From contig CAWBUD010000004.1 in the NCBI GenBank assembly GCA_963791945.1, positions 372,001 to 436,000 on the forward strand: a stretch of DNA of 64,000 nt. Direction: 5' to 3'. Of the stretch, positions 16,776-25,413 are shown in pieces (position 1 is the stretch's first letter; each line of letters begins with the position of its first letter). This DNA comes from PALSA-1003 sp963791945 (GTDB lineage: Bacteria > Pseudomonadota > Gammaproteobacteria > Burkholderiales > Casimicrobiaceae). The notes under the pieces were generated by a model that was given only the letters and a program-made list of their open reading frames with translations, searched no databases and was not told the origin of the DNA. The translations under genes and the position numbers were made by a program.

Positions 16776-18401
16776 TCAGCCGCGCGAGTCGATGCGCTGC
16801 AGGCGGCAAAGCTGCAGCGGGCTGGTCGACATGTTCGTCCTGAACGTGACGCAATCCCGGCTGGGCAGCTCGACACGCAACCCATGGGCGGCGAGAACCT
16901 CTGCTCCCGCTCCGACGGGGAATGCCAGCGAATAGAGCGGGCCGGCGTGTTCCCGAACGATCCTCGCGATCTCGCCTTCGAGCCGGTTGCTCCGGCCCGG
17001 ATCGTTGAGGTTGTTCTTCGCGCCGAGAAACCGGCCGTCCGGAGGAAAGAACGGCAGCACGTACGCCATCGGCGCGTCGCTGACGAGGAGGACGACGGCG
17101 CGGGGCGCCACGGGTGGAGCATCGACCTGGAAATAGCGCTTTCCGTACTCGATATGCCACCAGTCCGGATAGCTGACCGTCGCGATCGCCAAAGCGGCAT
17201 ACGCGAGCGCCGCCGCAGGGGCCCAGCGCGCGGGCAGCATCGATCTCACAAGTTGGATCGTCAGCGCTCCGAACAACAGCTCCAACGGAAGCAGATAGCG
17301 GTAGATCGAATGCAGACCGGCCCACACGGCGAACGACACGATCCAGTAGACGAAGAGCATCCGCCATGCGGCTCCCGCCGTCGCTCGGGCCGCAGGTCCG
17401 TGCCGCAGACGCCGAGCCAGCCATGCGACGGCGCTGCCGATGAAGGCTAGATAAAGCAGGGGCAGGCGCCAATCCCTGAACTCCAGCTCTCCGACGAAGC
17501 CGCTTTCGCGCCGCAAGAGGCGCAGCGGGAACGTGAGCCATTCGTAGAGCGTGTGCGGTCCGTACACGCGCTCGATGAGCGGCTTGAAATCCCACCACGG
17601 CGATCGGAAGAAGTCGTTGAAATACGGGAACAGCGGGCTTCCGAAGTGCATGTAGAGCGTCCACATCCAGGCCCCGAGCGAGAGCATCAGGCCGCCGGTG
17701 ACCGCGACCCCGAAACCGAATGCCTCGCGCAGTCCGATGCGCAAGACGGGCGACCGCAGCAGCAGGGCAAGGCACAAGCCCAACGCGTACGTTGCCGCAG
17801 TGAGCTTGAGCCCGCTTGCGATTCCGCACAGAAACCCGGCCGCGGCGAGCGTTCGCCAGCCGATCGTGGCCTGCTCGGCGCGTCTCAGTACCAGCCAAAG
17901 ACCGATCGTGACCAGCGTCGCGCCTTGCCACTCGTTGATCGTCGTTCCCAGCAGCGAGACCGGGCCGGATGCGGTGATCCCTACCAGGAACGCCAGCGCG
18001 GCGTAGTACCAGCGCTCGCGCGGAGGCAGATCGGCGAAGAGCAGCAGCACAATCTTGCCCAGGAAAAACGCGCCGATGCCTGCCGGAACCGCCAGTGCGA
18101 AGGAGATCCATCGCGGTGGCCAGTCGGCGCTGACCATCCAGTAGAACGGCAGCTCGACCAGCGGATTGTGAAAGCTTTGAAGCTGGGCGGGGGCGAGGTC
18201 CCAGCCCATCCGGCCGTGGACGAAGGCCCAGGCGTTGTAGAAGTGGTAGTTCTGCAGGTCCCAGTTGACGTCCTGCTTGAGGACCAGAACCGATACCGCA
18301 CCCGCGGCCGCTATGGCAGCCATCAAAAGCAGCGACTCGAGCAGTGCCCGCGGGATGCGCGCCGGCGGCAGGATGCGGGGCAGCTCGGTCACGGCGCGCA
18401 T
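16776..18401 (-). CDS. polytopic membrane protein, glycosyltransferase-87-like
   Basis: 541 residues, about ten hydrophobic helices, antisense to its neighbours. The early NWDLQNYHFYNAWAFVHGRMGWDLAP and later loop motifs resemble lipid-linked-sugar glycosyltransferases of the GT-C fold (DUF2029/GT87). The C-terminal 100 residues are a soluble domain. Specific donor and acceptor are unknown. It stands between pssA and leuA and is transcribed the other way, so it interrupts the usual pssA-leuA order. Confidence 0.7.
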   Translation of the reverse strand: MRAVTELPRILPPARIPRALLESLLLMAAIAAAGAVSVLVLKQDVNWDLQNYHFYNAWAFVHGRMGWDLAPAQLQSFHNPLVELPFYWMVSADWPPRWISFALAVPAGIGAFFLGKIVLLLFADLPPRERWYYAALAFLVGITASGPVSLLGTTINEWQGATLVTIGLWLVLRRAEQATIGWRTLAAAGFLCGIASGLKLTAATYALGLCLALLLRSPVLRIGLREAFGFGVAVTGGLMLSLGAWMWTLYMHFGSPLFPYFNDFFRSPWWDFKPLIERVYGPHTLYEWLTFPLRLLRRESGFVGELEFRDWRLPLLYLAFIGSAVAWLARRLRHGPAARATAGAAWRMLFVYWIVSFAVWAGLHSIYRYLLPLELLFGALTIQLVRSMLPARWAPAAALAYAALAIATVSYPDWWHIEYGKRYFQVDAPPVAPRAVVLLVSDAPMAYVLPFFPPDGRFLGAKNNLNDPGRSNRLEGEIARIVREHAGPLYSLAFPVGAGAEVLAAHGLRVELPSRDCVTFRTNMSTSPLQLCRLQRIDSRG

Positions 18402-18468
18402 GGCGTTGCCGATTATGCCACCCCGGTCGGGTCAAGCGTCCCGGCGCGGGCCACGCGCATCGCCGCCG

Positions 18469-18497
18469 TTGCGCGCGCGTGCGAATCCCGATATAGT
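18469..18497 (+). promoter_or_regulatory. promoter of the leuA leader
   Basis: -35 TTGCGC (18469-18474), a 17-base spacer and -10 TATAGT (18492-18497). Initiation would fall at 18503-18505, that is, on the first base of the leader-peptide ATG. Confidence 0.6.
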
Positions 18498-18503
18498 CGT
18501 TTC

Positions 18504-18587
18504 ATGAGCGGCAGCCGCATCTTCCTGTTGCCTTGCCTCCCGACCGCCCTTCTCGGCGGCCTGCTGCTGCGCCCCGCGCGCAGATAA
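18504..18587 (+). CDS. leuL: leucine-rich leader peptide of leuA
   Basis: 27 residues beginning MSGSRIFLLPCLPTALLGG and ending LLLRPARR. Eight of 27 residues are Leu, in runs LL, L, LL and LLL. It ends 88 bases before leuA and has its own promoter, which predicts a leaderless transcript. Between it and leuA two mutually exclusive hairpins can form (18614-18636 and 18625-18638). This is the layout of ribosome-mediated attenuation in response to charged tRNA(Leu). The symbol leuL is by analogy with enteric bacteria; sequence similarity to the enteric peptide is not claimed. Confidence 0.65.
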   Translation: MSGSRIFLLPCLPTALLGGLLLRPARR

Positions 18588-18613
18588 CTCACATCCCCCT
18601 TTGCTGTACCCGG

Positions 18614-18638
18614 TCCTGCCTGAGCTTCCGGCAGGAAG
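18614..18638 (+). promoter_or_regulatory. alternative hairpins in the leuA leader
   Basis: TCCTGCC (18614-18620) can pair with GGCAGGA (18630-18636). Alternatively CTTCC (18625-18629) pairs with GGAAG (18634-18638) around a GGCA tetraloop. The two share bases 18630-18636 and cannot coexist. No T-run follows, so if this is attenuation it is not a simple Rho-independent terminator. Confidence 0.45.
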
Positions 18639-18675
18639 TGGTTTCCGCGACAGACGAGTTTGCAGGAGCAAGAGC

Positions 18676-20217
18676 ATGGCTGATCATTTGATCGTTTTCG
18701 ACACGACGCTCCGAGACGGCGAGCAGAGTCCCGGCGCGTCGATGACCAATGAAGAGAAGATGCGCATCGCCAAGCAGCTCGAGCGCCTGCGCGTCGACGT
18801 GATCGAAGCCGGGTTCCCCGCGTCGTCCAACGGCGATTTCGCGGCCGTGAAGGCGATCGCGGCGGCGATCAAGGACAGCACGGTGTGCGCGCTCGGGCGC
18901 GCCAACGAGAGCGACATCCGGCGCGCCGGCGATGCGCTGAAGGGTGCCAAGTCGGGCCGCGTCCATACGTTCATCGCGAGCTCGCCGATCCACATGCAGA
19001 TGAAGCTGCGGATGAGCCCCGAGCAGGTGCTGGAGCAGGCCGTCAAGTCGGTCAAGTGGGCACGCGAGTACACCGACAACGTCGAGTTCTCGCCCGAGGA
19101 CGCCGGACGCTCCGAGCCGGACTTCCTGTGCCGGCTGATCGAAGCCGCGATCGCTGCCGGCGCCACGACGATCAATATCCCGGACACGGTCGGGTACACG
19201 ATGCCCTGGCAGTTCGGCGAGCTCATCCGTACCCTGCGCGATCGCGTTCCCAACGCCGCCAAGGCCGTGTGGTCGGTGCACTGCCACAACGATCTCGGCA
19301 TGGCGGTCGCCAATTCGCTCTCCGCGGTAATGCAGGGCGCGCGCCAGGTCGAGTGCACGGTCAACGGGCTCGGCGAGCGCGCAGGCAACGCGTCACTCGA
19401 GGAGATCGTGATGGCGGTGAAGACCCGCAAGGACGTCTTTCCCTGCGTCACGCGGATCGACACGACGCAGATCGTGGCGGCATCCAAGCTTGTTTCCGGC
19501 ATCACCGGCTTTCCCGTGCAGCCGAACAAGGCGATCGTCGGCGCGAACGCCTTCGCTCACGAGTCCGGAATTCACCAGGACGGCGTGCTCAAGCACCGCG
19601 AGACCTACGAGATCATGCGGGCGGAGGATGTGGGCTGGGGCGCGAACCGGCTGGTCCTGGGCAAGCTCTCGGGCCGGAATGCGTTCAAGACCCGGCTCTC
19701 CGAGCTCGGCATCGACCTGGGCAGCGAGGAAGCGCTCAACCACGCTTTCGCCCGCTTCAAGGAGCTCGCCGACAAGAAAGGCGAGGTCTTCGACGAGGAT
19801 CTGCACGCACTTGTCTCGGACGAAACGGTGACGCCCGAGCGCGAGTTCTACAAGCTGATCGCGCTCAAGGTCGTTTCGGAGACCGGCGAAGTGCCTCAGG
19901 CCGAAGTAACGCTCTCGGCGGGCGACGTCGAGCACAGCGTGCACACGCGCGGCGACGGACCGATCGACGCCGCGTTCCGCGCCATCGAGCAGATGGCGCA
20001 CTCCAAGGCGAAGATGCTGCTCTACTCGGTCAACGCGATCACCAGCGGCAGCGATGCGCAGGGCGAAGTAACGGTCCGGCTGGAGCGCGACGGACGCATC
20101 GTCAACGGCCTGGGCTCCGATACCGATATCCTGGTCGCCTCGGCCAAGGCGTACATCAACGCGCTGAACAAGCTGCACAGCAAGCAGGAGCGGCTCAATC
20201 CTCAGTTGGCGGCGTGA
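18676..20217 (+). CDS. leuA: 2-isopropylmalate synthase
   Basis: 513 residues, full length. It condenses acetyl-CoA with 2-oxoisovalerate in the first committed step of leucine synthesis. Catalytic-domain motifs are DTTLRDGEQSPG, SVHCHNDLGMAVANS (metal-binding H-x-H) and NGLGERAGNASLEE, and the C-terminal LeuA allosteric domain (leucine feedback) is present. AGGAG lies 7 bases before the ATG. It overlaps the next gene by GTGA, and a leucine-rich leader peptide precedes it. Confidence 0.95.
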   Translation: MADHLIVFDTTLRDGEQSPGASMTNEEKMRIAKQLERLRVDVIEAGFPASSNGDFAAVKAIAAAIKDSTVCALGRANESDIRRAGDALKGAKSGRVHTFIASSPIHMQMKLRMSPEQVLEQAVKSVKWAREYTDNVEFSPEDAGRSEPDFLCRLIEAAIAAGATTINIPDTVGYTMPWQFGELIRTLRDRVPNAAKAVWSVHCHNDLGMAVANSLSAVMQGARQVECTVNGLGERAGNASLEEIVMAVKTRKDVFPCVTRIDTTQIVAASKLVSGITGFPVQPNKAIVGANAFAHESGIHQDGVLKHRETYEIMRAEDVGWGANRLVLGKLSGRNAFKTRLSELGIDLGSEEALNHAFARFKELADKKGEVFDEDLHALVSDETVTPEREFYKLIALKVVSETGEVPQAEVTLSAGDVEHSVHTRGDGPIDAAFRAIEQMAHSKAKMLLYSVNAITSGSDAQGEVTVRLERDGRIVNGLGSDTDILVASAKAYINALNKLHSKQERLNPQLAA

Positions 20218-20960
20218 GCCTGTTCGCTCAGCCGCTCGACGGAACCGCGGGAGAGCAGGCGACGCTGCCGGCGGTGCTGCGCGTCGGCGACGTCGAGTTG
20301 CCGGTGTGGCCCGAGCGGCAGACGATCGAGCCGTTGTCGGCGCCGGTGATGGCGGCGGCGAGATTCGCGGACTTCGAGGCATTTCACTCCGCGCTTACCC
20401 CTGCCGTGCTCGCCGCGGAGTGTGACCCGCGCTGGCGCTCGGTGCTCGTCCTCGAACCCCCCGGGCGGGGAAAGGCGGTCTTCCGCGGCGGCTGCGGCAC
20501 CAAGGTGCGCAAGATCTCCGACTGGGGCGACTCCGCCGCCACGCTGGTGCACGGCCGCGCGCTCATGCTCGCGCACCGCACGTTGTCGCGCCGGCCGGTG
20601 TATGCCGACGACAGCTGGGCGAGCGTCTATCGCGCGGGCGACTATTGCATGCCGCACAGCCATCTGCGCTCCGACGTGAGCATCGTGTACATGCTCGATC
20701 CGGGCGACGAGGACCCGGACGAGCCGATGGCGGGGAAACTCTGCTTCGCCGATCCGCGCATCGACGCTTGCTGTCCCGACGAGCCCGCCCGGGTGACCCG
20801 GCACATGATCCCGGAGATGACGCCGGGAACGATGCTGATCTTCGCGAGCGATTATCTGCACAGCGTCAATCCCTACCGGGGCCGCCGGCCGCGTATCACG
20901 CTGTCCTGGAACATCACGCTGCAGCGGCTTCCGGGCCGCCCTGGCGAAGGCTGGATGTAG
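20214..20960 (+). CDS. putative 2OG-Fe(II) oxygenase
   Basis: 248 residues. The C-terminal half shows the family pattern: PHSHLRSDVSIVYML, then GKLCFADPRID, then MTPGTMLIFASDYLHSVNPYRG and RITLSWNITL. The second His and the later Arg are the expected Fe and 2-oxoglutarate contacts. The substrate is unknown. The GTG start at 20214 overlaps the leuA stop (GTGA), so translation is coupled to leuA. The first 100 residues are less typical. Confidence 0.7.
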   Translation: MSLFAQPLDGTAGEQATLPAVLRVGDVELPVWPERQTIEPLSAPVMAAARFADFEAFHSALTPAVLAAECDPRWRSVLVLEPPGRGKAVFRGGCGTKVRKISDWGDSAATLVHGRALMLAHRTLSRRPVYADDSWASVYRAGDYCMPHSHLRSDVSIVYMLDPGDEDPDEPMAGKLCFADPRIDACCPDEPARVTRHMIPEMTPGTMLIFASDYLHSVNPYRGRRPRITLSWNITLQRLPGRPGEGWM

Positions 20961-21144
20961 GCCGTGCCGGGTGCCAGAAAAGGCGCCCGCCGGAGCGCGC
21001 ATCCTGCTATGATTTCCGCAGTGCAGCAATCTGCCTGACCGGCCGCGCGCCCTGTCTGGTGCCGGGCGCCGGGACCCGCACCGGCTCCCACGATTCGCAC
21101 AGCGACTTCCCATCGCGCCCCACAAGAAACAAGAAGGAATCATC

Positions 21145-22746
21145 ATGACCACGCCGCACTACGGCCCGGGTATCGACATCACGGGCCGCATCACCGCCGA
21201 ATATGCCGAGATCCTCGGCACCGAGGCGCTGGCGTTCGTCGCCCGGCTGCAGCGCGCGTTCGGCGGCCGCCGCGCGGATCTCCTCGCCCGCCGCGCCGAG
21301 CGCCAGCGGCAATGGGACGCCGGCAAGCTCCCCGACTTCCTGCCCGAGACGCGAGCCATCCGCGACGCCGAGTGGACCTGCGCGGGCGTACCGGCGGATA
21401 TCCAGGACCGTCGCGTCGAGATCACCGGACCGGTCGACCGCAAGATGATCATCAACGCGCTCAACTCCGGCGCGAGCGTGTTCATGGCCGATTTCGAGGA
21501 CGCCAACACGCCCAAGTGGGACAACAACATCCAGGGGCACATCAACCTTCGCGACGCCATTCGCCGCCGCATCGACTATGTCTCGCCCGAAGGGAAGAGC
21601 TACAAGCTCGGCGACAAGCTCGCCACGCTCTTCGTTCGTCCCCGGGGCTGGCACTTGCCGGAGAAGCACGTGCGCATCGACGGGGCCCCGGTCTCGGGCG
21701 GAATCTTCGACTTCGGCCTCTATGTTTTCCACAACGCGAAGGAGCTGCTCGCGCGCGGCACCGGCCCGTATTTCTATCTGCCCAAGCTAGAGAGCCATCT
21801 CGAGGCGCGGCTGTGGAACGACATCTTCGTCATGGCCGAGGAAGAGCTCGGCATCCCGGGCGGGGCGATCAAGGCGACGGTACTGATCGAAACGATCCTC
21901 GCCGCGTTCGAGATGGACGAGATCCTGTACGAGCTGCGCGAGCACTCGGCGGGGCTCAATGCGGGCCGCTGGGACTACATCTTCAGCTGCATCAAGAAAT
22001 TCCGCAGCAATCGCGACTTCTGCCTCGCCGACCGGGCGCTGGTCACGATGACGACGCACTTCATGAAGAGCTACGCCGAGCTGCTGATCAAGACCTGTCA
22101 TCGGCGCAACATCCATGCGATGGGCGGCATGGCGGCGCAGATCCCGGTGAAGAACGACGAGGCCGCCAACGCCGAGGCATTCGCCAAGGTCAAGGCGGAC
22201 AAGGAGCGCGAGGCGACGATCGGCCACGACGGCACGTGGGTCGCGCATCCGGGGCTGGTCGCGGTGGCGAAGGAGGCGTTCGACCGGCTGATGCCGGCAG
22301 CCAACCAGATCGCCAGCAAGAAGCGCACCGACGTGAAGGTGAGCGCGGTGGATCTGCTCAAGTTCGAACCCGAGCGGCCGATCACGGAGAAGGGTCTTCG
22401 GCTCAACATCAACGTCGCGACCCAGTACATCGGTGCGTGGCTCGCGGGCCAGGGCGCGGTGCCTATCTTCAACCTGATGGAGGACGCCGCGACGGCGGAA
22501 ATCTCGCGCTCGCAGGTCTGGCAATGGATCCGCTCGCCCAAGGGCGTCCTCGACGACGGGCGCAAGGTGACGAAGGGAATGGTGGCCGGCATGGTGCCCG
22601 AGGAGCTCGAGAAGATCCGCGACCTGCTGGGAACGGCGTTTGGCGAAGGACGGTACGATGAAGCGGCCGGCATCGTGGCGGAGCTGGTGCAAAACGACAC
22701 CTTCGTCGAATTTCTCACGCTGCCCGCTTATGACCGGATCGATTGA
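21145..22746 (+). CDS. aceB: malate synthase A
   Basis: 533 residues, form A. It condenses glyoxylate with acetyl-CoA to malate in the glyoxylate shunt. Conserved segments: FMADFEDANTPKWDN, VRPRGWHLPEKHVRIDG (catalytic Arg), ATVLIETILAAFEMDEILYELREHSAGLN (metal-binding Glu) and the C-terminal catalytic region near FNLMEDAATAEISRSQVWQW. AAGAAGGAATC precedes the ATG. Isocitrate lyase is not in the window. Confidence 0.95.
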   Translation: MTTPHYGPGIDITGRITAEYAEILGTEALAFVARLQRAFGGRRADLLARRAERQRQWDAGKLPDFLPETRAIRDAEWTCAGVPADIQDRRVEITGPVDRKMIINALNSGASVFMADFEDANTPKWDNNIQGHINLRDAIRRRIDYVSPEGKSYKLGDKLATLFVRPRGWHLPEKHVRIDGAPVSGGIFDFGLYVFHNAKELLARGTGPYFYLPKLESHLEARLWNDIFVMAEEELGIPGGAIKATVLIETILAAFEMDEILYELREHSAGLNAGRWDYIFSCIKKFRSNRDFCLADRALVTMTTHFMKSYAELLIKTCHRRNIHAMGGMAAQIPVKNDEAANAEAFAKVKADKEREATIGHDGTWVAHPGLVAVAKEAFDRLMPAANQIASKKRTDVKVSAVDLLKFEPERPITEKGLRLNINVATQYIGAWLAGQGAVPIFNLMEDAATAEISRSQVWQWIRSPKGVLDDGRKVTKGMVAGMVPEELEKIRDLLGTAFGEGRYDEAAGIVAELVQNDTFVEFLTLPAYDRID

Positions 22747-22786
22747 TGCCGCAGAGCGCCCTACCCATACATCGCATTTATTCGTC

Positions 22787-22801
22787 TGATTGCGACAATC
22801 A
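22787..22801. promoter_or_regulatory. operator-like palindrome upstream of rubrerythrin
   Basis: TGATTG-CGA-CAATCA, a perfect inverted repeat with 6-bp arms. It overlaps the candidate -35 (TTGCGA, 22790-22795) of a promoter whose -10 would be GGATAA at 22813-22818 (17-base spacer). The surrounding stretch is AT-rich for this genome. The regulator is unknown. Confidence 0.4.
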
Positions 22802-22902
22802 ATTGGACATATGGATAACGGATTCCCAGAATGGTCGATGTGGGCTGTGTCCGAGCGCTGCGCCCGGCCGTGCGGTCCACGCCATCTCGAGAGGAGAGAG
22901 CA

Positions 22903-23322
22903 ATGAATCTGAAGGGCACCAAGACGCACGAGAACCTCAAGGCGGCATTCGCCGGCGAATCGCAGGCGAACCGGCGCTACCTCTACTTCGCCAACAAGGC
23001 TGACGTCGAGGGTCAGAACGACATTTCCGCGGTCTTCCGCTCGACGGCCGAAGGCGAAACCGGACATGCGCACGGCCACCTGGACTATCTCGCGGTCGTC
23101 GGCGATCCGGCCACCAATCTGCCGATCGGCAAGAGCCGCGACAACCTCAAGGCGGCGATCGCGGGCGAGACGCACGAATACACCGACATGTATCCGGGGA
23201 TGGCCAAGACCGCACGCGGCGAGGGCTTCGAGGAGATCGCCGACTGGTTCGAGACCCTCGCCAAGGCCGAGCGCTCACATGCGAATCGCTTCCAGAAGGC
23301 GCTCGACGCGCTGATGGATTAA
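22903..23322 (+). CDS. rubrerythrin-type diiron protein
   Basis: 139 residues, a four-helix ferritin-like domain without the C-terminal rubredoxin domain. Ligand motifs are AFAGESQANRRY, EGETGHAHGH, AGETHEYTDMY and KAERSHANRF, giving the paired E-x-x-H pattern. Rubrerythrins reduce peroxide. The very strong Shine-Dalgarno GAGGAGAG just upstream fixes the ATG at 22903. It heads a three-gene group with an Fe-S oxidoreductase and DUF3501. Confidence 0.92.
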   Translation: MNLKGTKTHENLKAAFAGESQANRRYLYFANKADVEGQNDISAVFRSTAEGETGHAHGHLDYLAVVGDPATNLPIGKSRDNLKAAIAGETHEYTDMYPGMAKTARGEGFEEIADWFETLAKAERSHANRFQKALDALMD

Positions 23323-23446
23323 CTCGTTGTTGCGGCACGCGGTGCGTTGGCTGCGAAACGTCAGCGCTCGCGGCGTGACGCGATAATCCCGCGAATTGAA
23401 GCGGCGCGGCTTTGTGCGCCCCCTTCGATTCGCGCAAGAGCACGCC

Positions 23447-24814
23447 ATGACCACCCGCGAAGGCAGCCTCGAAGCGCCGACCCGTCACGCCATCGACTGG
23501 CGCAATCCCGACTATTACGACGAAGCGTCGCTCAATCGCGAGCTCGAGCGCATATTCGAGATCTGTCACGGCTGCCGCCGCTGCGTGAGCCTGTGCAACG
23601 CGTTCCCGACGCTCTTCGATCTCGTCGATGCGACGCAGAGCGGCGAGATGCACGACGTCGCGAAGACCGATTTCGGCAAGGTCGTCGACCAGTGCTACCT
23701 GTGCGACCTGTGCTACATGACCAAGTGCCCGTACGTTCCTCCGCATCCGTGGAACGTCGACTTTCCGCACCTCATGCTTCGCGCCAAGGCGCGCAAGTTC
23801 CTGCTCGGCGAAACAAGCTTTCGCGACCGGATGCTCACCAGCACTGATCGGCTCGGCAAGCTCGCGACCATCCCGGTCGTGGTTCGCGCGGTCAATAAGG
23901 CGAGCGAGACGCCGCTCGTCCGCGCGGCGATGGAGAAGGTGCTGGGCGTGCATCGCGACCGCAGGCTGCCGCCCTACGCCGCGGAGACCTTCCTGAAACA
24001 GGCGCCAAGGAGCCTCGCCTGGCCCGTCCGGGACGGCGCACGCGCGCCGGGCAAGGTGGCGGTCTTCTCGACCTGCTACGTCGATTACAACGAGCCGGGC
24101 CTCGGGCTCGATCTGCTTGCGGTCCTCGAGCACAACCAGATTCCGTATGTGCTCGTCGAGCGGCAGGCCTGCTGCGGCATGCCCAAGCTCGAGCTGGGCG
24201 ACCTCGAGTCGGTGCTCGCGATGAAGAATGCGAACGCGCCGGCGCTTGCCCGGCTCGCGCGCGACGGCTACGCGATCCTCGCCCCCGTGCCGTCGTGCGC
24301 GCTGATGTTCAAGAGCGAGCTGCCGCTGCTCTTCCCCGAGGACGCCGATGTCGGAGCGATTTCGGAGGCCATGTACGACCCGTTCGAGTATCTCGTGCTG
24401 CGCGACAGGGACGGCCTGCTCCGCAAGGACTTCACGACCCCGCTCGGGAACGTCTCCTATCACATCCCGTGTCACTCCCGCGTCCAGAACATCGGCCAGA
24501 AGGCGCGCGAAGCGATCGAATGGGTGCCCGGCACGACCGTCACCACGGTCGAGCGCTGCTCGGGCCACGACGGCACGTGGGGAGTCAAGAAGGAGTTCTA
24601 CGCCGCTTCGATGAAGATCGGCCGGCCGGTATTCCGGCAGATGGGCGAGGCGGCCCCGGATTACGTCAGCTCAGATTGCCCCATCGCGGGACGGACGATC
24701 ATGCAGGGGCTGGAAGAAGCGGCGGCCAGGAGCGGCGGCGCCGTGCACGCCCGCAAGGCGCATCCGCTCACGCTCCTTCGCATCGCTTACGGCCTGGCCG
24801 ATCGCCGCCCATGA
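23447..24814 (+). CDS. heterodisulfide reductase-like Fe-S oxidoreductase
   Basis: 455 residues, similar in layout to GlpC/HdrD/GlcF. Two ferredoxin-type 4Fe-4S motifs near the N-terminus, CHGCRRCVSLC and CYLCDLCYMTKCP, are followed by two CCG domains, the first with CYVDY and ACCGMPK, the second with CHSRVQ and CSGHDG. The second CCG motif has Ser in place of the second Cys. It is predicted to move electrons, perhaps to the neighbouring rubrerythrin. It overlaps the DUF3501 gene by ATGA. Confidence 0.85.
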   Translation: MTTREGSLEAPTRHAIDWRNPDYYDEASLNRELERIFEICHGCRRCVSLCNAFPTLFDLVDATQSGEMHDVAKTDFGKVVDQCYLCDLCYMTKCPYVPPHPWNVDFPHLMLRAKARKFLLGETSFRDRMLTSTDRLGKLATIPVVVRAVNKASETPLVRAAMEKVLGVHRDRRLPPYAAETFLKQAPRSLAWPVRDGARAPGKVAVFSTCYVDYNEPGLGLDLLAVLEHNQIPYVLVERQACCGMPKLELGDLESVLAMKNANAPALARLARDGYAILAPVPSCALMFKSELPLLFPEDADVGAISEAMYDPFEYLVLRDRDGLLRKDFTTPLGNVSYHIPCHSRVQNIGQKAREAIEWVPGTTVTTVERCSGHDGTWGVKKEFYAASMKIGRPVFRQMGEAAPDYVSSDCPIAGRTIMQGLEEAAARSGGAVHARKAHPLTLLRIAYGLADRRP

Positions 24815-25413
24815 AAATCACCCGCGAAAGTCTCATGGCGCTCGAGGCCTACGCGCGCGAGCGCTCTGCTTTCCGCGCGCGCGTACTCGAACACAAGAAG
24901 CCGCGCAGCGTCCAGCTCGGCGACCATGTCACGCTGCTCTTCGAAGACGAGCTCACGATCCGCTATCAGATCCAGGAGATGCTGCGCATCGAAAAGATCT
25001 TCGACGAGGCGGGCATCCAGGACGAGCTCGACGTCTACAATCCGCTCGTCCCCGACGGCTCGAACTGGAAGGCGACGATGCTCGTCGAATACGAGGATGT
25101 CGAGGAGCGCAAGCGCGCGCTGGCTCGGCTCCGGGGCATCGAGCACAAAGTCTGGGTGCGTGTCGAAGGCGGAGCGCCCGTCCACGCGGTCGCCGACGAG
25201 GACCTCGAGCGCGCCACGCCCGACAAGACAGCTTCGGTGCATTTCCTGCGGTTCGAGCTTACGCCGGGGATGGTCTCCGCGCTCAAGGCGGGCGCCTCGC
25301 TCGCGATCGGCGTCGATCATCCCCAGTACAGCGCCGCGCTCGACCCCTTGGCCGAACCCACGCGCAACGCGCTCATCGCCGATCTCGCAGCTCCTCCCAC
25401 TCTCGGCGCGTAA
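24811..25413 (+). CDS. DUF3501 family protein
   Basis: 200 residues, soluble. It begins MKITRESLMALEAYARERSAFR and has a conserved central stretch LLFEDELTIRYQIQEMLRIEKIFDE. This matches DUF3501, which is repeatedly found beside the Fe-S oxidoreductase/rubrerythrin pair. Function unknown; a regulatory or assembly role in that module is a guess. The start overlaps the preceding stop (ATGA). Its last 41 bases overlap the convergent GNAT gene. Confidence 0.82.
   Translation: MKITRESLMALEAYARERSAFRARVLEHKKPRSVQLGDHVTLLFEDELTIRYQIQEMLRIEKIFDEAGIQDELDVYNPLVPDGSNWKATMLVEYEDVEERKRALARLRGIEHKVWVRVEGGAPVHAVADEDLERATPDKTASVHFLRFELTPGMVSALKAGASLAIGVDHPQYSAALDPLAEPTRNALIADLAAPPTLGA

Noticed and set aside
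15217..18435. A 1072-codon minus-strand open frame across psd, pssA and the membrane gene
   Set aside because: It runs antisense to the clearly coding psd and pssA genes, is rich in Arg/Ala/Gly of low-complexity type and has no family features. It is a shadow frame of high-GC DNA.
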